Shown: positions 1 to 6,529 of the stretch, in pieces
How positions within the stretch are numbered: the first letter of the stretch is position 1
How the letters are laid out: each line of letters begins with the position of its first letter
Source of the DNA: Candidatus Nomurabacteria bacterium
GTDB lineage: Bacteria > Patescibacteriota > Minisyncoccia > Phycocordibacterales > CSBR16-119
Length of the DNA: 11,617 bases
Assembly (NCBI GenBank): GCA_007117675.1
Contig: SKGB01000047.1
Span: 1 to 11,617 of the forward strand
Direction of reading: 5' to 3'
Made by a program: the position numbers and the translations under genes
The notes under the pieces: generated by a model
Seen by the model: only the letters and a program-made list of their open reading frames with translations
What the model was told of the DNA's origin: nothing
Databases searched by the model: none

Positions 1-315
1 ACTCAAGACCAATCTCCAACACTTAATGAATTACCTGATCAAGATCTACGATTTCCAAATAATCTTTGGATAGGTATCTTATCTACTGATGTTATTGAAT
101 TGCAAAAATTCTTGAATGAACAAGGCTTTACTGTGGCGGTTCAAGGTCCAGGTTCTCCTGGTTTTGAGACCCCATACTTTGGACAAAGAACATTGCAAGC
201 TCTTAAAAAATTCCAAACATTTTACTCTGACTCCATTCTTAAACCTGCTGGAATAACACAAGCAACAGGTTACTTCGGATTATTTACTAGAATGTTCGTT
301 AACCAAAACTTTTAA
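1..315 (+). CDS. C-terminal part of a peptidoglycan-binding-domain protein (5' end outside window)
   Basis: Frame 1 is open from the first base to TAA at 313-315, so this is the last 104 residues of a larger protein. The residues match the peptidoglycan-binding (PG_binding_1-like) module as it occurs at the C-terminus of many CPR surface proteins: 'STDVIELQKFLNEQGF', then a 'GPGSPGFETPYFG' turn, 'TLQALKKFQ', and a closing 'ATGYFGLFTRMFVN'. The repeated 'xYFGxxT' pattern is the usual two-half signature of this fold. The family binds cell-wall peptidoglycan or anchors an exported protein. What the missing N-terminal part does (pilin-like, peptidase or adhesin) cannot be told. The ATG at 100 is internal to the domain and is not the start. 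A strong terminator follows two bases after the stop, so this is the last gene of its transcript. Confidence 0.8.
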   Translation, partial: TQDQSPTLNELPDQDLRFPNNLWIGILSTDVIELQKFLNEQGFTVAVQGPGSPGFETPYFGQRTLQALKKFQTFYSDSILKPAGITQATGYFGLFTRMFVNQNF

Positions 316-316
316 T

Positions 317-346
317 AAAAAACCACCCCTGAGAGGGTGGTTTTTT
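317..346 (+). terminator. Intrinsic terminator after the peptidoglycan-binding gene
   Basis: The stem AACCACCC (321-328) pairs with GGGTGGTT (335-342) around a six-base loop. It is extended by A-T pairs out to 317 and 346 and ends in a run of six T. It follows the stop codon at 315. The A-run on the left side could also let it work weakly on the minus strand. Confidence 0.9.
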
Positions 347-395
347 ATTAGAGCAATAAATATGGTAGTATAAGTTAGTTTATTCGTTTAGTAAG

Positions 396-401
396 TATAT
401 A
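396..401 (+). promoter_or_regulatory. Candidate -10 element of the peroxiredoxin gene
   Basis: TATATA ends seven bases before the ATG at 409, in a spacer with no Shine-Dalgarno-like purine run. If it is used, the transcript would begin at or next to the start codon. I see no good -35, and the spacer is AT-rich, so chance matches are likely. Confidence 0.35.
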
Positions 402-408
402 TAAATTT

Positions 409-999
409 ATGGATGATGTAGCTTTTTTTGAAACTTTGTTTATTGGTGATATTGTGCCTGAGGATATGTCATTTGACGTATTTGAAAATGGCGATCAGTC
501 AAAAAAATCTTTTAAAGACTTACGAGGTTCTTGGACTGTATTGTTTTTTTATCCTGCAGACTTTACTTTTGTTTGCCCAACAGAACTTGAAGAGCTTGCA
601 GATATGAAAAATGATTTTGAAAAAGAAGGTGTTAAGATTGTGTCAATGTCTCGAGATACTGTGTTTGTACATAAGGCATGGCATGATCAGTCGAGCGCGA
701 TTGGCAAGATAACTTTTCCTATGGGTTCTGACCCTACAGGAGAAATAAGCGAAACTTTTGGTGTTAATATTTTTGAAGAGGGCGTTACCTTGCGTGCTAC
801 GTTTATTATAGATCCTGATGGTGTTATTAAGGCAATGGAAGTTAATGATAATTCTATTGGTCGCTCAGCAAAAGAACTTCTTCGAAAAATAAAAGCAGCA
901 AAGTTTGTACGTGAAAATGGAGGTAATGTTTGTCCAGCTTCTTGGGAGCCTGGTAATGACGCTCTCAAGCCTGGGATGGACTTAGTTGGAAAAATTTAG
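409..999 (+). CDS. Typical 2-Cys peroxiredoxin (AhpC/Prx1 family)
   Basis: This 196-residue protein is colinear over its whole length with AhpC-type peroxiredoxins, which reduce H2O2, organic hydroperoxides and peroxynitrite in the cytoplasm. The peroxidatic cysteine is Cys56 in 'YPADFTFVCPTE', with Thr53 and Pro49 of the PxxxT/SxxC motif present. The conserved active-site arginine is Arg129 in 'RATFI'. The resolving cysteine is Cys175 in 'GNVCPASWEPG', so the usual intersubunit disulfide can form. The C-terminus 'DLVGKI' is also family-typical. The N-terminus is about nine residues longer than in E. coli AhpC; the ATG at 409 is the first in frame, and one at 466 would cut into the fold. No AhpF or thioredoxin reductase is nearby, so the electron donor is unknown. 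The gene stands alone between two terminators. The name ahpC is plausible but not certain. Confidence 0.93.
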   Translation: MDDVAFFETLFIGDIVPEDMSFDVFENGDQSKKSFKDLRGSWTVLFFYPADFTFVCPTELEELADMKNDFEKEGVKIVSMSRDTVFVHKAWHDQSSAIGKITFPMGSDPTGEISETFGVNIFEEGVTLRATFIIDPDGVIKAMEVNDNSIGRSAKELLRKIKAAKFVRENGGNVCPASWEPGNDALKPGMDLVGKI

Positions 1000-1005
1000 T
1001 ATAGT
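977..1005 (+). promoter_or_regulatory. Sigma70-type promoter for the structured RNA at 1012
   Basis: TGGACT (977-982, four of six matches to TTGACA) is separated by exactly 17 bp from TATAGT (1000-1005, five of six matches to TATAAT). It overlaps the end of the peroxiredoxin gene and its stop codon. The expected start, about seven bases after the -10, is near A1012. That is where the outer stem of the predicted RNA begins. Confidence 0.5.
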
Positions 1006-1011
1006 AAAAAA

Positions 1012-1177
1012 ATCCGTTCCGTACTACTGGTCTATCCATGTAAAAATTGCATAAATACAAAAGATGTTGCTGATTTAGTGTGAGTGAATTTGTAATGTGT
1101 AAAGGACTGTTTAATTAGACTGGGAACACGTGCGCTTAACGGAAAAGCCCCGCTATGTTTAATACGGGGCTTTTTTT
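1012..1177 (+). ncRNA. Probable structured non-coding RNA, 6S-RNA-like long hairpin
   Basis: This gene-free stretch folds by hand into one long interrupted hairpin. Its pairings are 1013-1018 with 1138-1143 (six perfect pairs), 1020-1024 with 1130-1134, 1027-1033 with 1117-1123 (two G-U pairs), 1047-1052 with 1097-1102, and 1056-1061 with 1089-1094 (six perfect pairs). Between the outer and inner stems is an internal bubble of about 13 nt on each side (1034-1046 and 1103-1116). A closing stem, central bubble and distal hairpin is the architecture of 6S RNA, which mimics an open promoter and sequesters RNA polymerase. A promoter ends just before it and an intrinsic terminator closes it at 1143-1177. 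I do not recognise conserved 6S sequence, so the family is an inference from shape. It does not show the conserved cores of SRP RNA, RNase P RNA or tmRNA. No ORF with coding character is present. Confidence 0.5.
1143..1177 (+). terminator. Intrinsic terminator of the structured RNA, converging on tRNA-Leu
   Basis: GCCCCG (1147-1152) pairs with CGGGGC (1165-1170), flanked by AAAA on the left and seven T on the right. The 12-base loop is 1153-1164. On the minus strand it would leave only four U, so it could also end the tRNA-Leu transcript, less efficiently. Confidence 0.88.
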
Positions 1178-1178
1178 G

Positions 1179-1260
1179 TGCCGGAGGGGAGAATCGAACT
1201 CCCACTCCTTATGGAACACGATTTTGAGTCGTGCGCGTCTACCAATTCCGCCACTCCGGC
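1179..1260 (-). tRNA. tRNA-Leu, anticodon CAA
   Basis: Read on the minus strand, the gene has acceptor stem GCCGGAG paired with CTCCGGC and a D arm containing 'TGGTAGACGC'. The anticodon stem CACGA/TCGTG encloses the loop CTCAAAA, giving anticodon CAA, which reads the leucine codon UUG. A long variable arm (TTCC-ATA-AGGA) marks a class II tRNA. The T arm is GGGAG-TTCGATT-CTCCC. The discriminator is A at 1179, as expected for tRNA-Leu. The 3' CCA is not encoded (the genome reads A-C-A-A), so it must be added by CCA-adding enzyme. It stands alone and diverges from parB. Confidence 0.96.
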
Positions 1261-1270
1261 AAATATGTAT

Positions 1271-1276
1271 AGTATA
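1271..1276 (-). promoter_or_regulatory. Candidate -10 of the tRNA-Leu gene, inside a small inverted repeat
   Basis: On the minus strand TATACT lies ten bases upstream of the tRNA 5' end. It sits within a perfect inverted repeat, TGTATA-G-TATACA (1266-1278). At the -35 distance there is only TTTTTC. The inverted repeat could be an operator or simply a feature of AT-rich promoter DNA. Confidence 0.45.
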
Positions 1277-1334
1277 CAGTGTACGACAATGTTGAAAAAA
1301 CGCAAGTTTCTCATCATTTTTATTGTATTATTTA

Positions 1335-1343
1335 TGATATAAT
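1335..1343 (+). promoter_or_regulatory. Extended -10 promoter of parB
   Basis: The sequence TG-A-TATAAT is a perfect extended -10 element. It ends eight bases before the ATG at 1352, which places transcription initiation at about 1350-1352. The parB mRNA would then be essentially leaderless. No -35 match is seen at 17 bp, as is usual for extended -10 promoters. Confidence 0.65.
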
Positions 1344-1351
1344 GCACACAT

Positions 1352-2479
1352 ATGAATACTGAAGCCATGAAAAATGAACTGTTTACCGAATCGGTATATT
1401 TTATAGAAGTTGATAAAATTGACCCAAATCCTTACCAGCCTAGACGTGAGTTTGATCAAGACAGATTAAGGGAACTTTCTGATTCTATTAGACAGTATGG
1501 GGTGTTGCAACCTCTTGTGGTGTCTCGAATTGAAGAGAATGATGAGTATGGTGGTGTAAGGGTTAGATACGAGCTAATCGCCGGAGAGCGTCGTTTGAGA
1601 GCTTCTCGTTTAGCTGGGTTAACACAAGTTCCTGCTGTAATTCGAAAAGAGCATGACCCAATGATGAAACTTGAGCTTGCTATTATTGAAAATCTTCAAC
1701 GGGAAGATTTGAATCCGGTAGATAGGGCGCGTGCTTTCATGCGTCTCGCTCAAGAGTTTGGTTTTTCTCATAAAGAAATTGGTAAGAAAGTTGGTAAAAG
1801 TAGGGTGTATGTTTCAAATTCTTTACGTATTTTGCAAATGCCACAAGAGATACTAGAGGCTGTGGAGCAAAAACGTGTATCAGAAGGTCACACAAGACCA
1901 CTTCTTATGCTTAATGATAAGCCTGAAGAGCAACTTGTTTTATTTAAAGAGATTTTATATAAAAAAATTACAGTACGTGAGGCTGAGCGTTTAGCTAGAA
2001 ATATCGCAAAAGATAAAGCTAGGAAAAAAGAATTATTGCCAGACCCTGAAACAGAAGAAATTGAAAATAAATTACAAGACGCGCTTGGTACGCGAGTGAG
2101 AATTGTGAGAAAAGATAAGGGAGGAAGTATCTCAATTGATTTCTTTTCAAACGATGATCTTGATATTATTATGAAAATTTTGAAAGGTGAAAAAGATGCT
2201 ATGCAAAATCCCCATGCTCTTATGGAAAAATTTGAATCAAGCTTGCCTCAAGAGGAGGTTACTGAAGGTTTTGCTAATTACAACCCCAATCCAGTTATTA
2301 TTGATGAAAAAGATAATGGTGATGATATTGACACTATTAAAGAAGCAGGGCAAGATCTTGATGAAAACAGTGAGTTTTTAGATGATTCATCTCTCGAAGA
2401 AACAAAAGCATTTGAAAATGAAGATATGTCTGAAGATTCTGAAGAAGATTTATATAACATAAAACATTTCTCTTTGTAA
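1352..2479 (+). CDS. parB: ParB/Spo0J-family chromosome partitioning protein with long acidic tail
   Basis: This 375-residue ParB is expected to bind parS sites, load as a CTP-dependent clamp and cooperate with ParA in chromosome segregation. The N-terminal ParB/Srx domain spans about residues 15-120, with 'NPYQPRREFD' near 26-35, the CTP-binding GERRLRA motif at 78-84, and 'ENLQREDLNP' at 113-122. A helix-turn-helix parS-binding region follows (about 138-180, 'HKEIGKKVGKSRVYVSNSLR'). A dimerisation segment ends in 'GTRVRIVRKDKGGSISIDFFS' around 246-266. The last roughly 95 residues form a strongly acidic, low-complexity tail, which is unusual. The ATG at 1352 is preferred because an extended -10 lies just upstream; Met6 is an alternative. 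No parA is in the window and no consensus parS was seen. The gene converges on rel, sharing a terminator. Confidence 0.95.
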   Translation: MNTEAMKNELFTESVYFIEVDKIDPNPYQPRREFDQDRLRELSDSIRQYGVLQPLVVSRIEENDEYGGVRVRYELIAGERRLRASRLAGLTQVPAVIRKEHDPMMKLELAIIENLQREDLNPVDRARAFMRLAQEFGFSHKEIGKKVGKSRVYVSNSLRILQMPQEILEAVEQKRVSEGHTRPLLMLNDKPEEQLVLFKEILYKKITVREAERLARNIAKDKARKKELLPDPETEEIENKLQDALGTRVRIVRKDKGGSISIDFFSNDDLDIIMKILKGEKDAMQNPHALMEKFESSLPQEEVTEGFANYNPNPVIIDEKDNGDDIDTIKEAGQDLDENSEFLDDSSLEETKAFENEDMSEDSEEDLYNIKHFSL

Positions 2480-2488
2480 GATGTATGC

Positions 2489-2518
2489 AAAAAACACCTT
2501 TATGTAGAGGTGTTTTTT
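2489..2518. terminator. Bidirectional intrinsic terminator between parB and rel
   Basis: Six A (2489-2494), then CACCT (2495-2499) pairs with AGGTG (2508-2512), then six T (2513-2518). Each strand therefore gives a hairpin followed by a U-run. It lies ten bases after the parB stop, and the rel stop codon (2517-2519) overlaps its edge. Confidence 0.88.
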
Positions 2519-3992
2519 ACTTTGTAAATCGTTTTATTATTTTATTAACAATACTGTTTTCTTCAAGATATTTTTTGATTTGTTTTCGGGCAAGAGAGGT
2601 TTTTGTATGGTCAAGCCATTTTGATGAGGGGGTTGTGTTTTTTTGTGTCGAAACTTTTACAATATCTCCATCTTTTAGTTGGGTAAAAATAGAAGAATGT
2701 TTTCCATTTATTTCTCCTGAAGTAACATGTTTTCCAATATGGGTATGTATAGTAAATGCAAAGTCAATAACGCTTGATCCTTCTGGAAGGTCTAAGACGT
2801 CTCCTTCGGGGGTGAATACAAATATTCTCTTTTGGAAAAAATCAGCCTTTACAATATCAAAAAAATCTTTTGCTTTCTCGGTATCTTTTTCGTTGAGTTT
2901 TTTCATTTCTGACAACCATCCAAGATTGTATTCTTTATTTTTTTTATTATCATCTTTGTACAAAAGATGAGTGGCAATTCCGTATTCTGCATGTTCATGC
3001 ATGAAAGGTGTTCTTATTTGTATTTCTGCTATTCCGCCAGAGCCTGTGAATATTGTGGTGTGTAAACTTTGGTATCCGTTTGGTTTAGGGAGTGCTATAT
3101 AGTCTTTGATTCTGCCGGGAAAAGGTTTCCAATTGCTGTGTATTATTCCGAGTGCTTGGTAACATATTTCAATACTTGGAACAATCAAACGAAGCGCAAC
3201 AATGTCATAAATATTTTCAATATTCATATTTTTTTTCTTGAGTTTTTTGTGTAGACTATAGATTCCTTTAATCCTGTGGCTTGATTTTACTACCGAGATA
3301 TTATGTTTGACTAGTTCTGTACGTATTTTTTTGTAAATAGTTTCTAAGTCTTTTTCTGCATTTTTTGCACGTTGCTTGAGAAGTTTCTGGGTATCTTCGT
3401 ATTCTTTGGGGTAAGCAAAAGGAAATGCATTGTCTTCTAGTTCTTTTTTGAGTTTCCACATACCAAGTCTGTTAGCAATATTTGCATGAATCTCTATGGT
3501 TTCAATAGCTATTCTTTTTGCCTTATCGGGACGTAGATATTCGAGTGTCTGAATATTGTGTAATCGATCTGCTAGTTTAATCAAGATAATACGAACATCG
3601 TCAGCCATCGTGAGGATAAACTTTCTCCAGTTTTCAATATAGCGTTCTCTTCCTTTGTATTTTACACGACCAATTTTTGTAACTCCTGAAACTAAGTGTT
3701 CTATTTCTTCACCAAACTCTTCTTTTAGTTCCTTACGTGTAACTGGTGTGTCTTCAACAACGTCATGCAAAAGCCCTGCTGCGATTGTTTGGGTGTCGAG
3801 CCCAAATTGCGCCAGGTTCTTAGCAACTTCAACACAATGGTTAAAATAAGGAACACCTTCTTTTCTTGTTTGTCCCTCGTGGTTTTTTTGAGCAAATACA
3901 TAGGCATGAGTAATAAGTTCTCTATCTTTTGGTTCTAATTTTTGCTTGGTTAAAGAAAAAATATCTTCAACGCTTAATAGTTGTTTTGACAT
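2517..3992 (-). CDS. Bifunctional (p)ppGpp synthetase/hydrolase, Rel/SpoT family, short C-terminus
   Basis: This enzyme makes (p)ppGpp from ATP and GTP/GDP and degrades it. Counting from the ATG at 3992 (491 residues), the HD hydrolase domain carries 'TRKEG' at 42-46, His52, HDVVEDT at 76-82 and Asp142 in 'ADRLHN'; these positions parallel the known Rel active site. The synthetase domain has 'YDIVALR' with Asp263, an RIKD motif at 294-297 ('GRIKDYIALPKPNGYQSLH'), and Glu323 in 'EIQIRT'. The RxKD form is typical of bifunctional Rel rather than RelA (ExDD). A TGS domain follows (about 389-449) and the protein ends soon after 'TSLARKQIKKYL'. It therefore lacks the helical, zinc-finger and ACT/RRM parts that contact the ribosome in full-length Rel (usually over 700 residues). 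A GTG at 4008-4010 would add six residues but lies upstream of the apparent -10, so ATG 3992 is chosen. Confidence 0.95.
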   Translation of the reverse strand: MSKQLLSVEDIFSLTKQKLEPKDRELITHAYVFAQKNHEGQTRKEGVPYFNHCVEVAKNLAQFGLDTQTIAAGLLHDVVEDTPVTRKELKEEFGEEIEHLVSGVTKIGRVKYKGRERYIENWRKFILTMADDVRIILIKLADRLHNIQTLEYLRPDKAKRIAIETIEIHANIANRLGMWKLKKELEDNAFPFAYPKEYEDTQKLLKQRAKNAEKDLETIYKKIRTELVKHNISVVKSSHRIKGIYSLHKKLKKKNMNIENIYDIVALRLIVPSIEICYQALGIIHSNWKPFPGRIKDYIALPKPNGYQSLHTTIFTGSGGIAEIQIRTPFMHEHAEYGIATHLLYKDDNKKNKEYNLGWLSEMKKLNEKDTEKAKDFFDIVKADFFQKRIFVFTPEGDVLDLPEGSSVIDFAFTIHTHIGKHVTSGEINGKHSSIFTQLKDGDIVKVSTQKNTTPSSKWLDHTKTSLARKQIKKYLEENSIVNKIIKRFTK

Positions 3993-3998
3993 ATGTTT

Positions 3999-4004
3999 AG
4001 TATA
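3999..4004 (-). promoter_or_regulatory. Candidate -10 of rel
   Basis: On the minus strand TATACT ends six bases before the ATG at 3992. No Shine-Dalgarno sequence lies between them. It is separated from the topA terminator by about 40 bp, so rel probably has its own promoter. No convincing -35 was found. Confidence 0.45.
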
Positions 4005-4045
4005 CGTCACTTTTTATTTTTGTACAGATTTTCAAACACACACAT

Positions 4046-4069
4046 AAAAACGCCCGAGGTGGGCATTTT
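4046..4069 (-). terminator. Intrinsic terminator of topA
   Basis: Read on the minus strand: AAAAT-GCCC, loop ACCTC, GGGC-G-TTTTT, with one T-G pair in the stem. The topA stop codon (4068-4070) is built into the 5' side of the stem. It separates topA from rel on the same strand. Confidence 0.85.
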
Positions 4070-6443
4070 ATGTGTTTATAATTTGTAGGGCGTCATCAAT
4101 AGTAAATGTTTCGACTGTTTGTTTGTCGTTGAGGTACAGACGTTTTAATCCTTTTTGGATATACAAACCGCTTTTACTTTTAAGAAGTAAGATGTCTTTT
4201 CCTGTTTTGGGGTGTTTCCCAAGTTTTTTTACAAGCTCGCTTCCTTTAGGTAGTGATTTTGGAGTCGCAAGAAGTTTGAGTGCTTCCTCAAGAGTTATTG
4301 TATAAGGATCAAGACCAGATGTTTTTTTGATAGACCTAAAGTCTTTTCCGTGTCCCACATAAGGACCAAATCGTCCTATGTTTGCAATAACGGGAACACT
4401 ATCTTCTGGGTGTGCTCCTAATTCTCGAGGAAGTGCAAGAAGTTTAAGTGCTTCTTCGAGAGTGATGGTGTTAAAATTCATATGAGGAGGGAGACTTGCT
4501 CTCCGTGGTTTTTCCATCGCTTTAATTTCAGTCTTTTGTTCTTTGGTCATCTCCTTGGTGATTTTGGGCGGGGTTATGCCTTCTTGAACATATGGTCCGT
4601 ATGGTCCATCCAAAACAAAAATAGGTTGTTTTGTTTTAGGGTGAGTCCAGCGAGGTGTCTCCTCGTCGATAACATTTCCATCAAAGGTTCTTGCACCATC
4701 ACAATCTGGATAGGTTGCGCAGGACATAAATTTACCTGTTTTCCCAAGTTTATATACCATTTTGCTTCCACATTTAGGACAGGTAAACTCCTGTGGGACA
4801 GGACCTAGGTTGGTAAGTTTCGGAATATCTTCTTTTGCTTCTACAGCTTTTGAAAAAACAGTATAAAATTCTGAGAGAGTTTTTTCATAGGTGTTTTTTC
4901 CTTCAGCTATCTCATCGAGCGACTGCTCCATGGTTGCGGTAAAGTTATCAGATATGTACTCTCCAAAATTTTCTTCAACAAAACTTGAAACAACATCTCC
5001 TGTGTCTGTTGGTGTAAGCGTTCGTCCTTCCTTGTGTACGTAATCTCTGTCGAGTATTGTTTTAATGGTGGACGCATAAGTACTTGGTCGACCGATTTCA
5101 CGTTTTTCGAGTTCTTTAATAAGTCCAGCTTCTGTGTATCTGTTTGGTGGTGTGGTTTGTTTCGCTTCGTTAAACAACTCTTTTAAGTTAATAGAGTCTC
5201 CTTGTGATAGTTTTGGAAGTTCTACATCTTCACCTCGAGACGCAGTATCAACTGCAAGCCATCCAGGGAAGAGTAGTCGAGAGCCGTTCATAGAAAAGTT
5301 TGGAATATCACCTTTTTCAATATTTGCAGAAACTTTTGTTTTCATGATTTTGGCAGCTTTCATTTGAGAAGAAATTGCGCGCTCCCAGATAAGTTTGTAG
5401 AGACGTTTCTCATCTTCGGTGGTTCCCGCAAATTCTTTGTAAGGGTCCGTTGGTCGAATAGCTTCATGAGCTTCTTGTGCATTTTTAGATGTTTTAGCAT
5501 ATACGTTTGATTGCACATACTTCTTTCCAAATTTTTTTTCTACCACAGAAAGCATTTTTGTTTGCGCGTCTTTTGAAAGGTTTCGAGAATCCGTACGCAT
5601 GTAGGTTATGTATCCTTTTTCATACAGTTTTTGTGCAACTCCCATAGTTTTACTTGGCGCGAAACCAAATCGTGTTGATGCTGTTTGTTGAAGTGTTGAG
5701 GTTGTAAAAGGTGCTCGTGGTTGGCGAGACCCTTCTGTTTCTTTTACTGACACAACCTTCCATGCGCCTTCTTTTGCTTTTTTCTCAATATCTTCTGCTT
5801 CGTCCTTGTCCCAAATTTCCTTGTCACACACCAAACGAAATATGTTGTTTTTTTGACTAAAGTCACCAGAAAGAACCCAATAATCATCGGGTTTAAATGC
5901 ACGAATCTCTCGTTCACGTTCCATGAGAATTCGAAGTGCTGGTGACTGTACACGCCCCGCTGAAAGTCCGTAGCGAACCTTTTTCCAAATAAGCCCCGAT
6001 AGATCATATCCAAAAAGTCTATCGAGTACCCGTCTCGCTTCTTGCGCTTCTTTTAGTTTAAGGTCAATCGTTCGTGGTTTTTGCATAGCCTGAGCGATTG
6101 CTTCTTTTGTAATTTCATTGAAGGTAATTCTTTTAGGATTTTTGAGCTTGAGCGCTTCTGCAAGATGCCAAGCAATAGCTTCTCCCTCGCGGTCGAGGTC
6201 CGTTGCTAAAATAACTTCTTGAGATTGAGACGCGAGTTTTGCGAGCTCTGAAACAACTTTCTTTTTTGTGGGAGAGATTTCATACTTAGGAATAAATCCA
6301 TGTTCAATATCAACCGCATCTTTATTTGATTTTGGAAGATCTCTTATGTGTCCAACAGACGCTCTTACAACAAAATCCTTACCAAGATATTTTTCAATTG
6401 TTTTTGCTTTTGCTGGAGACTCTACAATAACCAATGTTTTCAT
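4068..6443 (-). CDS. topA: DNA topoisomerase I (type IA)
   Basis: This 791-residue enzyme relaxes negative supercoils by cutting one strand through a 5'-phosphotyrosine. The TOPRIM domain begins 'MKTLVIVESPAKAKTI' (Glu9) and contains 'TDLDREGE' with Asp82, Asp84 and Glu86 for Mg2+ binding. The catalytic tyrosine is Tyr281 in 'GYITYMRTDS', with Arg283 beside it. Other family blocks are 'YGLSAGRVQSPAL' (158-170), 'EAHEAIRPT' (324-332) and 'REIGRPSTYAS' (448-458). The C-terminal part has one four-cysteine zinc finger (Cys555, 558, 575, 581), then three topoisomerase C-terminal repeats of the 'GxxGPYVxxG ... LEEALKLL' kind. Two of these repeats share 'TITLEEALKLLA' (residues 659 and 715). Length is usual for the family. 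It lies 86 bp downstream of dprA on the same strand and ends in its own terminator. Confidence 0.98.
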   Translation of the reverse strand: MKTLVIVESPAKAKTIEKYLGKDFVVRASVGHIRDLPKSNKDAVDIEHGFIPKYEISPTKKKVVSELAKLASQSQEVILATDLDREGEAIAWHLAEALKLKNPKRITFNEITKEAIAQAMQKPRTIDLKLKEAQEARRVLDRLFGYDLSGLIWKKVRYGLSAGRVQSPALRILMEREREIRAFKPDDYWVLSGDFSQKNNIFRLVCDKEIWDKDEAEDIEKKAKEGAWKVVSVKETEGSRQPRAPFTTSTLQQTASTRFGFAPSKTMGVAQKLYEKGYITYMRTDSRNLSKDAQTKMLSVVEKKFGKKYVQSNVYAKTSKNAQEAHEAIRPTDPYKEFAGTTEDEKRLYKLIWERAISSQMKAAKIMKTKVSANIEKGDIPNFSMNGSRLLFPGWLAVDTASRGEDVELPKLSQGDSINLKELFNEAKQTTPPNRYTEAGLIKELEKREIGRPSTYASTIKTILDRDYVHKEGRTLTPTDTGDVVSSFVEENFGEYISDNFTATMEQSLDEIAEGKNTYEKTLSEFYTVFSKAVEAKEDIPKLTNLGPVPQEFTCPKCGSKMVYKLGKTGKFMSCATYPDCDGARTFDGNVIDEETPRWTHPKTKQPIFVLDGPYGPYVQEGITPPKITKEMTKEQKTEIKAMEKPRRASLPPHMNFNTITLEEALKLLALPRELGAHPEDSVPVIANIGRFGPYVGHGKDFRSIKKTSGLDPYTITLEEALKLLATPKSLPKGSELVKKLGKHPKTGKDILLLKSKSGLYIQKGLKRLYLNDKQTVETFTIDDALQIINT

Positions 6444-6457
6444 GAAATATATTGAGT

Positions 6458-6463
6458 ATTTTA
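6458..6463 (-). promoter_or_regulatory. Weak candidate -10 of topA
   Basis: On the minus strand TAAAAT lies 14 bases before the topA ATG, with TTGCAT about 18 bp further upstream as a poor -35. No terminator is visible in the 86-bp dprA-topA spacer, so topA may also be read from the dprA promoter. Confidence 0.25.
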
Positions 6464-6529
6464 ATTAATAACTACTGCTATATGCAATTAGTAATACTAT
6501 GAATGTGTTTATTTTGCAAATACACAATA

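Noticed and set aside
1123..1136. CACGTG-containing sequence near parB as a parS site
   Set aside because: Only the six-base core matches. The flanks do not form the TGTTTCACGTGAAACA-type palindrome, and the bases are explained by the 3' arm of the predicted RNA.
2485..2970. 161-codon plus-strand open frame
   Set aside because: It lies antisense to the conserved C-terminal part of rel, is hydrophobic and Ser/Phe-rich as reverse frames of AT-rich genes are, and has no family motif.
4008..4010. GTG as the start of rel
   Set aside because: It lies upstream of the apparent -10 box (3999-4004). The ATG at 3992 fits the promoter and the residue numbering of known Rel active sites better.
4482..4808. 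108-codon plus-strand open frame with several cysteines
   Set aside because: It is antisense to the topA zinc-finger and repeat region; the cysteines come from the complementary codons.
6444..6529. Terminator between dprA and topA
   Set aside because: No GC-rich hairpin followed by a U-run is present on the minus strand; read-through into topA is likely.
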